This document shows positions 1 through 7,353 of a stretch of 64,000 nucleotides of DNA, piece after piece. The notes beneath the pieces are model-generated. The model did no database searches, was not told the origin of the DNA, and saw only the letters and a list, made by a program, of their open reading frames with translations. The position numbers and the translations under genes were made by a program. Source of the stretch: an uncultured Ramlibacter sp. (lineage in GTDB: Bacteria; Pseudomonadota; Gammaproteobacteria; Burkholderiales; Burkholderiaceae_C); the NCBI RefSeq assembly GCF_936925435.1, contig NZ_CAKZHQ010000022.1, forward strand, positions 1-64,000, in the 5' to 3' direction. Each line of letters begins with the position of its first letter. Position 1 is the stretch's first letter.

Positions 1-19
1 GCGTGGGCGGGGAGCGGAT

Positions 20-99
20 AATTGGGGTCAGAGCCAATTTCGGACGGTACCTCGGGCTCCGGCATGAGCTTTGTCTCTAATTTGGATCCGACCCCATTT
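20..99. repeat. inverted pair of GGGGTCAG-type repeats
   Basis: The two elements at 20-40 and 79-99 are near reverse complements (cores ATTGGGGTCAGAGCCAATTT and AATTTGGATCCGACCCCATT), about 40 bases apart. A related copy lies at 53438-53459 between cobO and btuD. I see no gene in 1-240; the rest of the stretch is another repeat copy (135-191) and the region just upstream of the antitoxin. The paired layout resembles REP-type elements that flank small mobile units, but no transposase is present. Confidence 0.5.
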
Positions 100-134
100 C
101 TCCGTCGGGCCGGCGCCCAGATTCCGCTGGGCTC

Positions 135-191
135 GCTACGGTTTCCATAGCGCCTCAGGTCCATTGGACGGGGGTTACAGAATGATTTTCC
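135..191 (+). repeat. dispersed ~60-bp repeat, copy 1
   Basis: Shares the core ATAGCGCCTCAGGTCCATT then GACGGGGG with copies at 10141-10200, 34831-34886 (more diverged), 48346-48403 and 56281-56345. The family resembles short intergenic repeats common in Comamonadaceae. This copy lies upstream of the toxin-antitoxin pair. Confidence 0.6.
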
Positions 192-240
192 TTTTGCAGG
201 GTCGCCGCATTACAATTGCAATGCATTTCCAGGAGCCGCC

Positions 241-528
241 ATGAAAACCGCCACCTTGCCCGCTCTGCGCGTGAACCCCAAGCTGCGCGATGCGGCCGAA
301 CGGGCCTTGCTCCCTGGTGAGACGCTGTCCAAGCTGATGGAAGCGGCGCTGGAAAGCCACATCGACCAGCGCGCCGCGCAACAGGAATTCATCGCGCGCG
401 GCCTGCACTTTGCGCAAGAGGCTCGCGCGCAAGGCCAGTACATCAGCGCAGCCACCGTTGTGGCCAAGATGGAGAAAAAGCTGGCTGCCGCCCAAAGAAA
501 GGCGAAGCGCTCCACGGACAAGCCGTGA
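241..528 (+). CDS. ParD/YlcI-YnfO-like antitoxin
   Basis: Small 95-residue protein, presumably the DNA-binding, toxin-neutralising antitoxin of a type II pair with the ParE-like gene that overlaps its end. The N-terminus (TLPALRVNPKLRDAAERAL) fits a ribbon-helix-helix protein of the YlcI/YnfO kind, followed by a long helix and a Lys/Arg-rich tail (about residues 76-95) that probably contacts the toxin. ATG at 241 has AGGAG at 231-235, and TACAAT at 211-216 could be a -10 element. Antitoxins of this class usually repress their own operon. The family call rests on motif resemblance and gene pairing. Confidence 0.7.
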   Translation: MKTATLPALRVNPKLRDAAERALLPGETLSKLMEAALESHIDQRAAQQEFIARGLHFAQEARAQGQYISAATVVAKMEKKLAAAQRKAKRSTDKP

Positions 529-833
529 ACAGCTACCGCGTCCGGTTCACCCCGCACGCCGAGGCAGATTTGCTACGGCTCTACGACTTCCTGCTTGAGC
601 ACGATCTGGACACCGCGGAGCGCGCCCTGGCCGTCATCGGGCAGGCCCTGAAACTGCTGGAGCAGTTCCCCTTCTCATGCCGCAAGGCCGGCGACGGCCA
701 GCACGGCCCACGGCTGCGCGAGATGGTGATCCCGTTTGGCGCGGCAGGCTACGTGGCGCTGTTCGAGATCGAGGACGCCAGCACGGTCACCATCCTGGCG
801 GTGCGCCACCAGCGCGAGAACGACTACCACTGA
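525..833 (+). CDS. ParE/RelE-superfamily toxin
   Basis: 102-residue toxin of the RelE/ParE fold. Family hallmarks are the start YRVRFTPHAEADLLRLYDFL, the basic strand with PRLREMVIPFG, and the C-terminal strand VTILAVRHQREND. ParE members inhibit DNA gyrase and RelE members cleave mRNA; the sequence alone does not decide, but the AVRHQRE ending is commoner in the ParE group. The GTG start overlaps the antitoxin stop as GTGA (525-528), so the two are translationally coupled. Length is normal and the gene looks intact. Confidence 0.8.
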   Translation: MNSYRVRFTPHAEADLLRLYDFLLEHDLDTAERALAVIGQALKLLEQFPFSCRKAGDGQHGPRLREMVIPFGAAGYVALFEIEDASTVTILAVRHQRENDYH

Positions 834-879
834 GACCGGGCACGCCAACGCTCCGGCGCGGCTCACAGGCGGTCTAAGG

Positions 880-903
880 GGTTTTGCGCATGCTGCGCAA
901 ACC
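880..903. promoter_or_regulatory. palindrome, candidate TetR operator
   Basis: TTTGCGCA-TGC-TGCGCAAA lies at 883-901 and extends to GGTTT/AAACC on either side with one unpaired T. It sits 21 bases before the tetR start and just upstream of the -10-like TATACT at 913-918, as expected for an autoregulatory operator. It could also act as a terminator for the toxin-antitoxin pair, but no T-run follows. Confidence 0.45.
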
Positions 904-912
904 GGTGCCCCC

Positions 913-918
913 TATACT
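913..918 (+). promoter_or_regulatory. -10 element, probable leaderless tetR promoter
   Basis: TATACT is followed by only six bases before the ATG at 925, which places the expected transcription start at the ATG. No Shine-Dalgarno sequence is visible before this start. Confidence 0.45.
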
Positions 919-924
919 TTTGCA

Positions 925-1608
925 ATGAACGAACTAGTACAAAAGCGCCGACTGGCCCCTGCCAGCGAGGCGCCGGCCAAGGAGACAGGCCGCACCAACG
1001 ATCCGGAGCGGACCAAGGCCAACATCCTGCAGATTGCCGCTGCCGAATTCGCCGACAAAGGCCTGGCCGGCGCGCGCATCGACGAGATCGCCGCCGCCAC
1101 CCAGACCAGCAAGCGGATGATCTATTACTACTTCGGCAGCAAGGAAGGCCTGTACTTGGCCGTGCTGGAGGAGTCCTACCGCCAGGTGCGCGACATCGAG
1201 GGCGAGCTGCACCTGCAAGACCTGGAGCCAGAGCAGGCCCTGCGCCGCCTGGTGGCCTTCACCTTCGACCACCACCTGCAGCACCAGACCTTCATCCGCC
1301 TGGTGATGTCCGAGAACATCAACCGCGGCCTGTTCCTGGCGCAAAGCGCCCGCATCCAGGAGCTGAACGTGCCGGCCATCGCCGCCATCGAGCACCTCTA
1401 CAAGCGCGGCCTGGCCAGCGGGGTCTTCCGGCCCGGGCTGGATGCGCTGGACATCCATGCCTCGATCTCGGCGCTGAGCTTTTTCAACGTCTCCAACCAG
1501 CACACCTTCGGCCTGATCTTCAAGCTGGACATGCTCTCGCCGGCCTACGTCGCCCATCGGCGCGACAGCGTGATCGAGATGATCGTGCGTTTCATGCGCT
1601 CGCCTTGA
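925..1608 (+). CDS. TetR/AcrR family transcriptional regulator
   Basis: 227-residue repressor, probably local control of the quinate/shikimate uptake and degradation genes that follow on the same strand. The N-terminal helix-turn-helix is clear at about residues 29-80 (ILQIAAAEFADKGLAGARID, then the recognition helix region TSKRMIYYYFGSKEGLY); the rest is the ligand-binding half. The reading frame is open further upstream, but ATG 925 is chosen because a -10-like TATACT lies seven bases before it and the protein then starts just ahead of the domain. The effector is unknown; an intermediate of the downstream pathway is a reasonable guess. Confidence 0.85.
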   Translation: MNELVQKRRLAPASEAPAKETGRTNDPERTKANILQIAAAEFADKGLAGARIDEIAAATQTSKRMIYYYFGSKEGLYLAVLEESYRQVRDIEGELHLQDLEPEQALRRLVAFTFDHHLQHQTFIRLVMSENINRGLFLAQSARIQELNVPAIAAIEHLYKRGLASGVFRPGLDALDIHASISALSFFNVSNQHTFGLIFKLDMLSPAYVAHRRDSVIEMIVRFMRSP

Positions 1609-1655
1609 GGGGGCCACCCCACCAAATCCGGCATAACAGCTATCGCTGGTATGTC

Positions 1656-1672
1656 GAAACCGTGCGGGTTTC
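1656..1672. promoter_or_regulatory. small inverted repeat before the TRAP operon
   Basis: GAAACC-GTGCG-GGTTTC lies in the 119-base gap between tetR and the TRAP genes. It could be the tetR terminator or an operator for the transporter operon. It is not the same sequence as the palindrome at 880-903. Confidence 0.3.
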
Positions 1673-1727
1673 CACGTACCCGCCAAAGTAACCAGTCCGT
1701 ACAAAATCCCTGCCAGGAGACTTTTTG

Positions 1728-2273
1728 ATGGTAGATAAATTGATTGACCAGGCCTGCCGGCTGCTCACGCTGCTGATGGTGGTGGCGCTGGCCCTGATGG
1801 TGCTGATGGTGTTCGGCAACGTGGTGCTGCGCTACGGCTTCAACACCGGCATCACGGTGTCGGAAGAACTCTCGCGCTGGATGTTCGTCTGGATGACGTT
1901 CATGGGCGCCCTGGTCGCGCTGCGCAAGCACGGCCACCTGGGCACAGACAGCCTGGTGTCGCGCCTGCCCAAGCTGGGCAAGAAGATCTGCCTGGGCCTG
2001 ACCCATCTGCTGATGATCTGGCTGTGCTGGGTGATGCTGCAGGGCGCCATCGCCCAGACCAAGATCAACTGGGGCTCGACCAGCGCCGTGATGGAAGCCT
2101 CGATGGCCTGGTTCTATGCCAGCGGTGTGGTGTTTGCCGCCCTGGCCATGGTCATCATCGCCGCCGATTTCTGGAAACTGGTCACCGGCAAGCTGTCGGA
2201 GAAAGACCTGGTCGCCGTGGTCGAGTCCGAAGAAGAAACCCCCACCGAGAAGAACGCGCAAGCCAAGGCCTGA
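1728..2273 (+). CDS. TRAP transporter small permease (DctQ type)
   Basis: 181-residue inner-membrane protein with four hydrophobic segments, the small subunit of a TRAP transporter that uses an ion gradient to import organic acids caught by the periplasmic receptor. Typical features are VLRYGFNTGITVSEELSRW and the following WMTFMGALVALRKHGHL. ATG 1728 is preferred over the adjacent TTG at 1725 because AGGAG lies eight bases upstream. The large permease starts four bases after its stop. The C-terminal tail is acidic and hydrophilic. Context points to quinate, shikimate or a related acid as substrate. Confidence 0.9.
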   Translation: MVDKLIDQACRLLTLLMVVALALMVLMVFGNVVLRYGFNTGITVSEELSRWMFVWMTFMGALVALRKHGHLGTDSLVSRLPKLGKKICLGLTHLLMIWLCWVMLQGAIAQTKINWGSTSAVMEASMAWFYASGVVFAALAMVIIAADFWKLVTGKLSEKDLVAVVESEEETPTEKNAQAKA

Positions 2274-2277
2274 GACC

Positions 2278-3558
2278 ATGACCATTGCAATTTTCCTGGG
2301 TGCCCTGCTGGGCACCATGGCCCTGGGCCTGCCGATCGCCTTCGCCCTGCTGGCCTGCGGCGCCGCGCTGATGTGGCAGATGAACATGTTCGACGCCCAG
2401 ATCCTGGCGCAGAACGTGATCGAGGGCGCCAACAGCTTCCCCCTGCTGGCCGTTCCCTTCTTCATGCTGGCCGGCGAGGTCATGAACACCGGCAGCCTGT
2501 CGCGCCGCATCGTCAACCTGGCCATGGCCCTGGTGGGCCACGTCAAGGGCGGCCTGGGCTACGTGGCCATCCTGGCCGCGGCCCTGATGTCGGCCCTGTC
2601 GGGCTCGGCCGTGGCCGATGCCGCCGCCCTGACCGCTTTGCTGCTGCCCATGATGGTCAGGGCCGGCTACAACAAGCCGCGCTCGGCCGGCCTGCTGGCC
2701 TCGGCCGCGGTGATGGGCCCCATCATCCCGCCGTCCATCGGCTTCGTGGTGTTCGGCGTGGCGGCCAATGTGTCGATCTCCAAGCTGTTCATCGCCGGCA
2801 TCTTTCCGGGCATCCTGCTGGGCGCGGCCCTGTGGGTGACCTGGTGGTTCCTGGTGCGCAAGGAAGTCCATGCGCCGCCGCCGCGCGCCAGCCGCGCCGA
2901 CGTGATGGTCGCCCTGAAGGACGCCGCCCTGGCCATGGGCCTGCCGGTGATCGTGATCGTCGGCCTGAAGTTCGGCGTGTTCACACCGACCGAGGCGGCC
3001 GTGGTCGCCGCCGTCTACGCCCTGTTCATCTCCATGGTGGTCTACCGTGAGCTCAAGATCTCGCAGCTGTACGGCCTGTTCGCCGCGGCGGCGCAGACCA
3101 CGGCGGTGATCATGTTCCTGGTGGCCGCCGCCATGGTCTCGGCCTGGATGATCACCGTGGCGAATCTGCCGGCAGAACTCGTGAGCCTGCTCAAGCCCCT
3201 GCTGGACCAGCCCATCCTGCTGATGATGGCCATCATGGTCATCACCATGCTGGTGGGCACGGCCATGGACATGACGCCCACCATCCTGATCCTCACGCCG
3301 GTGTTCATGCCCATCGTCAAGGCCGCCGGCATCGACCCGGTGTACTTCGGCGTGCTGTTCATGATCAACAACTCCATCGGCCTGATCACCCCGCCAGTGG
3401 GCACCATCCTGAGCACCGTTGCCGGCGTCGGCAAGATGAGCATGGACGAGGTGACCAAGGGCGTCTGGCCCTTCATGCTGGCGCAGTTCGCGGTGATGTT
3501 CCTCATGGTTCTGTTCCCCAGCATCGTCATGGTGCCGGCTAAGTGGTTCTTTGGCTGA
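2278..3558 (+). CDS. TRAP transporter large permease (DctM type)
   Basis: 426-residue multi-spanning membrane protein forming the transport path of the TRAP system. Family signatures include LLAVPFFMLAGEVMNTGSLS near residue 50, the ALSGSAVADAAAL segment, GPIIPPSIGFVVFG, and the C-terminal NNSIGLITPPVGTIL. ATG 2278 follows the small-permease stop by four bases; an open frame extends upstream into that gene but lacks family similarity. It works with the receptor encoded at 3593. Length is normal for DctM proteins. Confidence 0.93.
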   Translation: MTIAIFLGALLGTMALGLPIAFALLACGAALMWQMNMFDAQILAQNVIEGANSFPLLAVPFFMLAGEVMNTGSLSRRIVNLAMALVGHVKGGLGYVAILAAALMSALSGSAVADAAALTALLLPMMVRAGYNKPRSAGLLASAAVMGPIIPPSIGFVVFGVAANVSISKLFIAGIFPGILLGAALWVTWWFLVRKEVHAPPPRASRADVMVALKDAALAMGLPVIVIVGLKFGVFTPTEAAVVAAVYALFISMVVYRELKISQLYGLFAAAAQTTAVIMFLVAAAMVSAWMITVANLPAELVSLLKPLLDQPILLMMAIMVITMLVGTAMDMTPTILILTPVFMPIVKAAGIDPVYFGVLFMINNSIGLITPPVGTILSTVAGVGKMSMDEVTKGVWPFMLAQFAVMFLMVLFPSIVMVPAKWFFG

Positions 3559-3592
3559 TCGATCCGAATCCCAACCCCCCAGGAGACAAAAG

Positions 3593-4591
3593 ATGAAGCG
3601 ACTGTTCCTCAAGACCGTGGTGGCCGCTGTTGCAGTGGCCGGCTTTGGCCTGGCGCAAGCCCAGACCAAGACCATCAAGTTCGCCAACCAGAACGCCAAG
3701 GGCCATCCCATCGTGATGGGCATGGAGAAGTTCGGCGAGATCGTTGAAGCCAAGTCCGGCGGCAAGCTCAAGGTCAACATCTTCCCGGGCGGCGCCCTGG
3801 GCAACGACCAGGCCAATGTGTCGGCCCTGCAGGGCGGCACGCTGGAGATGGCCTCGATGAACTCGGGCATCTTCGCCAGCATCGTCAAGGACTTCGCGAT
3901 CTACGACTTCCCCTTCCTGTTCGCCAGCGCCAAGGAAGCCGACACCGTGGTCGACGGCGCCTTCGGCAAGGGCCTGCACGCCAAGCTGGAAGACAAAGGC
4001 CTGGTCGGCCTGGCCTACTACGAACTGGGCTTTCGCCAGATCACCAACAGCAAGCGCGCCATCGCCAAGGTGGAAGACATCGCCGGCCTGAAGCTGCGCG
4101 TCATCCCCAACCCGATCAACATCGACTGGGTCAGCGCGCTGGGCGCCAACCCCACGCCCCTGCCCTTCCCCGAGCTGTACGCCGCGCTGGAACAAAAGGC
4201 CGTGGACGGCCAGGAGAACCCCTTCGCGACCATCCAGGGCGCCAAGCTGTTCGAAGTGCAGAAGTTCATGACGCTGACCAACCACCAGTACAACCCGCAG
4301 TCGGTGGTCATCAGCAAGAAGTTCTGGGACTCGCTGTCGGCCGAGGAGAAAAAGATCGTGGCCGACGCCGCCAACGAGTCGGCCAAGTACCAGCGCGAGC
4401 AGTCGCGCGCTGCCGCCGGCGGCATCCTGGAGCAGCTCAAGAAGAGCGGCATGCAGGTCACCGAGCTGCCGCCCGCCGAAGTGGCCAAGCTGCGCGAGAA
4501 GATGAAGCCGGTCATCGCCAAGCACGCGGCCAGCGTCGGTGACGCCACCGCCGCGGCCATGATGGTCGAGCTGGACAAGCTGCGCAAATAA
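3593..4591 (+). CDS. TRAP substrate-binding protein (DctP family)
   Basis: 332-residue periplasmic receptor that captures the substrate and delivers it to the membrane subunits. Residues 1-23 form a signal peptide ending in AQAQ. The DctP fold is recognisable from GLKLRVIPNP and the following LPFPELYAALEQKAVDGQEN; the Arg in KLRV is the family's carboxylate-binding residue, consistent with an acidic substrate. ATG 3593 has AGGAG at 3581-3585. A strong hairpin follows the gene at 4607-4631. The placement beside shikimate-pathway enzymes suggests quinate, shikimate or 3-dehydroshikimate as ligand. Confidence 0.92.
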   Translation: MKRLFLKTVVAAVAVAGFGLAQAQTKTIKFANQNAKGHPIVMGMEKFGEIVEAKSGGKLKVNIFPGGALGNDQANVSALQGGTLEMASMNSGIFASIVKDFAIYDFPFLFASAKEADTVVDGAFGKGLHAKLEDKGLVGLAYYELGFRQITNSKRAIAKVEDIAGLKLRVIPNPINIDWVSALGANPTPLPFPELYAALEQKAVDGQENPFATIQGAKLFEVQKFMTLTNHQYNPQSVVISKKFWDSLSAEEKKIVADAANESAKYQREQSRAAAGGILEQLKKSGMQVTELPPAEVAKLREKMKPVIAKHAASVGDATAAAMMVELDKLRK

Positions 4592-4606
4592 GGGCCTCGC
4601 CCTCCC

Positions 4607-4631
4607 GGTCCCGGCCCGTACGGCCGGGACC
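4607..4631 (+). terminator. hairpin between receptor and dehydrogenase genes
   Basis: Perfect 10-bp stem GGTCCCGGCC / GGCCGGGACC with loop CGTAC and no T-run. Its place directly after the receptor gene and 14 bases before the next start suggests a partial terminator or 3' stabiliser that keeps receptor mRNA more abundant than the enzyme part. Confidence 0.5.
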
Positions 4632-4645
4632 ACACCCCTCTCGCA

Positions 4646-5506
4646 ATGAACGCACGCATTCCCACTCCCATGCAGATCGACGGCCACACCGAGCTGATCG
4701 CCCACGTCGGCTGGCCGACGCACACGTTCAAGTCGCCGATGATCTACAACCCGTATTTCGCATCGGCGGGCATCAACGCCCTGGTCGTGCCCATGGGTTG
4801 CAAGCCAGAGAACTTCGCCGGCCTGCTGCGCGGCCTGTTCACCCTGGAGAACATCCGCGGCGCCCTGATCACCATGCCCCACAAGGTCAGCGTGGTCGGC
4901 CTGCTCGATGAGGTGACCCCCACCGTCAAGGTGGCCGGCGCCTGCAATGCGGTCAAGCGTGCGCCGGACGGCCGCCTGCTGGGCGACATGTTCGACGGCG
5001 CCGGCTTCGTGCGCGGCGTGCAGCGCAAGGGCCTGGAATTGAAAGGCGCGCGCTGCCTGGTCGTGGGCAGCGGCGGCGTGGGTTCGGCCATCGCCGCATC
5101 GCTGGCCGGCGCCGGCATCGCCGCGATCTCGCTGTACGACGTCAATTCCCCCGCAGCCGAAGGCCTGGCCCAGCGGCTGCGCACCCATTACCCGGCCATC
5201 GAAGTGGCCACCGGCAGCAACGACCCGGCCGGCCTGGACCTGGTGGTCAACGCCACGCCCATGGGCATGAACCCGGGCGACCCGCTGCCGCTGGACGTGG
5301 CGCGGCTCGATGCCCGCACCTTCGTCGGCGAAGTGGTCATGCAGGCCGAGATGACGGCCTTCCTCACCGCCGCCCAGGCGCGCGGCTGCCGCATCCAGGT
5401 GGGATCGGACATGCTGTTCGAGCAGATCCCCGCCTACCTGGAGTATTTCGGTTTCCCCACCACGACCGCGCAGGTGCTGCGCGATGGTGCCCGCCTCCAG
5501 TATTGA
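4646..5506 (+). CDS. shikimate/quinate dehydrogenase (AroE/QuiB family)
   Basis: 286-residue NAD(P)-dependent enzyme expected to oxidise shikimate (or quinate) to the 3-dehydro acid. The catalytic pair is present: Lys80 in ITMPHK and Asp117 in GDMFDGAGF. Asn101 in ACNAVK and the dinucleotide loop VVGSGGVGSAIA are also clear. The substrate loop reads GWPTHTFKSP rather than the usual HSLSP type, and GDNTDG has become GDMFDG. These are differences expected of a catabolic or specialised paralogue rather than the biosynthetic AroE. Its place between a TRAP transporter and dehydroshikimate dehydratase genes supports a catabolic role. Confidence 0.85.
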   Translation: MNARIPTPMQIDGHTELIAHVGWPTHTFKSPMIYNPYFASAGINALVVPMGCKPENFAGLLRGLFTLENIRGALITMPHKVSVVGLLDEVTPTVKVAGACNAVKRAPDGRLLGDMFDGAGFVRGVQRKGLELKGARCLVVGSGGVGSAIAASLAGAGIAAISLYDVNSPAAEGLAQRLRTHYPAIEVATGSNDPAGLDLVVNATPMGMNPGDPLPLDVARLDARTFVGEVVMQAEMTAFLTAAQARGCRIQVGSDMLFEQIPAYLEYFGFPTTTAQVLRDGARLQY

Positions 5507-5519
5507 AGGAGTCACCCCC

Positions 5520-6404
5520 ATGAGCGATCTGCTTGCCCGCGAGCCTTTGCAAGACTCGTACAGCGACGATGCCAACCCTCTGGGTCTGGACGGCGTCGAG
5601 TTCATCGAATACGCCACCTCCCAGCCCCAGGCGCTGGGCAATGTGCTGGAGATGATGGGCTTTCGCCCGGTGGCGCGGCACCGCTCGCGCGAGGTGCTGC
5701 TGTACCGCCAGGGCGGCATGAACATCATCGTCAACGCCCATCCGATGGAGGCGCCCTCGACCGTGCCCACCATCAGCGCCGTCGCCCTGCGCGTGCGCGA
5801 TGCGCGCGCCGCCTACCGCCATGTGCTCGAGCGCGGCGCCTGGGAGGTGCCCACCCACCCCGAGGCCATGGAGCTGAACATCCCGGCCATCCATGGCGTG
5901 GGCGGCAGCCGCATCTACTTTGTCGACCGCTGGCGCGAGTTCTCCATCTACGACGTGGACTTCATCAAGATCCCGGCGGTGGAGCAGAACCCGCCGGCCA
6001 CGGCCGGCCTGCATTTCTTCGGCATCGTGCAGTACATCGGCGTGGGCCGCGGCTACGACTGGATCGAGTTCTACAAGGAGCTGTTCGGCACGGCCCTGAT
6101 CCCCGACGAACAGCGCTTTGGCATCATGCCCTCGGGCAAGCTGCTGCGCGCGCCGGCGGTGGAGGCAGCCAACCGCTTCATGCTGCAGCTGGTCGAGCCC
6201 GAAGCCGACTCCTTCTCGCGCGAAGAGCGCCTGCAGCGCCTGGGCCTGGGCGTGCCCGACGTGCTGGCCGCGGTGCGCGCCCTGCGCGCGCTGGGCATGG
6301 AGTTCGTCGAGACCGAAGCAGCGCACACCGAAAAGCGCGGCGCCCTGTCCAAGACCTACCTGGGCGGCGTGGTCTTCGAGCTGGTCCACAGCGAACAAGC
6401 CTGA
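5520..6404 (+). CDS. HPPD-like (VOC) protein, homologue of the QuiC1 C-terminal half
   Basis: 294-residue protein with two vicinal-oxygen-chelate modules resembling 4-hydroxyphenylpyruvate dioxygenase (GLDGVEFIEYATSQPQALGN, GLHFFGIVQYIG, and the C-terminal GGVVFELVH). In Pseudomonas QuiC1 such a domain is fused behind the 3-dehydroshikimate dehydratase barrel; here it is a separate gene placed before the barrel gene. The His expected in the second HPPD metal position (GIQH) seems to be Arg (RLQRLGLGV), which argues against dioxygenase activity and for a partner or activating role. ATG 5520 has AAGGA upstream; an open extension to 5484 overlaps the dehydrogenase gene. Function is inferred from QuiC1. 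Confidence 0.75.
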   Translation: MSDLLAREPLQDSYSDDANPLGLDGVEFIEYATSQPQALGNVLEMMGFRPVARHRSREVLLYRQGGMNIIVNAHPMEAPSTVPTISAVALRVRDARAAYRHVLERGAWEVPTHPEAMELNIPAIHGVGGSRIYFVDRWREFSIYDVDFIKIPAVEQNPPATAGLHFFGIVQYIGVGRGYDWIEFYKELFGTALIPDEQRFGIMPSGKLLRAPAVEAANRFMLQLVEPEADSFSREERLQRLGLGVPDVLAAVRALRALGMEFVETEAAHTEKRGALSKTYLGGVVFELVHSEQA

Positions 6405-6414
6405 GGACCCGGCC

Positions 6415-7317
6415 GTGAACCACGAGCGCAGCATCCGCCAGGCCATCGCCGGCCTGGGCATGGACACCATCACCCTGGCCGGCCCGCTGGAGGCCAAGCT
6501 GGAGGCAATGAAGGACGCGGGCTTCAGCCAGGTGATGCTCAAGGCCAACGACCTGGTCGGCCACCCGCAGGGCTGGAAGGCCGCCGTGCAGGCGGTCAAG
6601 GCCAGCGGCCTGCGCGGCACGGGCTTCCAGGTGCTGCGCGACTTCGAGGGCCTGTCGGGCCATCTGCACCAGTACAAGGTGGACATCGCCAAGACCATGC
6701 TGGAGATGTGCGCCGCCCTGGGTTGCGATGTGCTGCTGGCCTGCTCGTCGACCTCCACCCACGCCAGCCAGGACCTGGACCACATCGCCCGCGACCTGCG
6801 CAAGCTGGCCATGCTGGCCATCCCCTACGGCATCCGCATCGCCTACGAAGGTTTGAGCTGGGGCCGCACGGTCAACGAGTACACCACCGCCTGGGATGTG
6901 GTCACGCGCGCCGACTGCCCCAACCTGGGCCTGGGCCTGGACTCCTTCCACATCTTCGCGGCCAAGACGCCGCTGGCCGGCATCGAGGAGCTGGACCCGT
7001 CCTGGATCTTCCTGGTGCAGCTGTCGGACTTCATGTGGCAGGAGACCCGCACCTTCGAGGAGCGCATGGCGACGGCGCGCACCTTCCGCGTCTTCCCCGG
7101 CGAAGGCGTGCACACAGAGCAGGTCGTCGACCTGGTACAGAAGATTGACGCCCTGGGCTACACCGGCGACTACAGCTTCGAGGTCTTCAACGACGACTAC
7201 GTGCAGATGCCTCTGCCCATGGTGGCCGAGCGCGCCCGCCGCTCCGCCCTGTGGCTGGCCGAAGACGTGCTGCGCCGTGCCGCGCCGCTGCCGGGGCAGC
7301 TGAAGCTGCGCACCTGA
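6415..7317 (+). CDS. 3-dehydroshikimate dehydratase-like sugar-phosphate isomerase/epimerase
   Basis: 300-residue TIM barrel matching the N-terminal half of QuiC1, expected to dehydrate 3-dehydroshikimate to protocatechuate. The four metal ligands of this family can be placed: Glu145 (IAYEGLSWG), Asp176 (LGLDSFHIF), Gln202 (FLVQLSDF) and Glu256 (YSFEVFNDD). The GTG start at 6415 lies ten bases after the HPPD-like gene; upstream in-frame sequence belongs to that gene. Products would feed the protocatechuate ring-cleavage pathway, which is not in this window. Other epimerase-family enzymes are possible, but the SWGR and DSFH motifs and the neighbours favour the dehydratase. Confidence 0.82.
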   Translation: MNHERSIRQAIAGLGMDTITLAGPLEAKLEAMKDAGFSQVMLKANDLVGHPQGWKAAVQAVKASGLRGTGFQVLRDFEGLSGHLHQYKVDIAKTMLEMCAALGCDVLLACSSTSTHASQDLDHIARDLRKLAMLAIPYGIRIAYEGLSWGRTVNEYTTAWDVVTRADCPNLGLGLDSFHIFAAKTPLAGIEELDPSWIFLVQLSDFMWQETRTFEERMATARTFRVFPGEGVHTEQVVDLVQKIDALGYTGDYSFEVFNDDYVQMPLPMVAERARRSALWLAEDVLRRAAPLPGQLKLRT

Positions 7318-7353
7318 TGCGCACCTGATTTCCGACAACAACAGGAGACAAGC

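Noticed and set aside
936..1706. Shared GTACAAAA word at the tetR start and before the TRAP genes as a TetR operator
   Set aside because: Eight bases, not palindromic at the second place, and likely chance.
2182..5773. Two long minus-strand frames opposite the TRAP and shikimate dehydrogenase genes
   Set aside because: Same reason; the plus-strand genes have full motif support.
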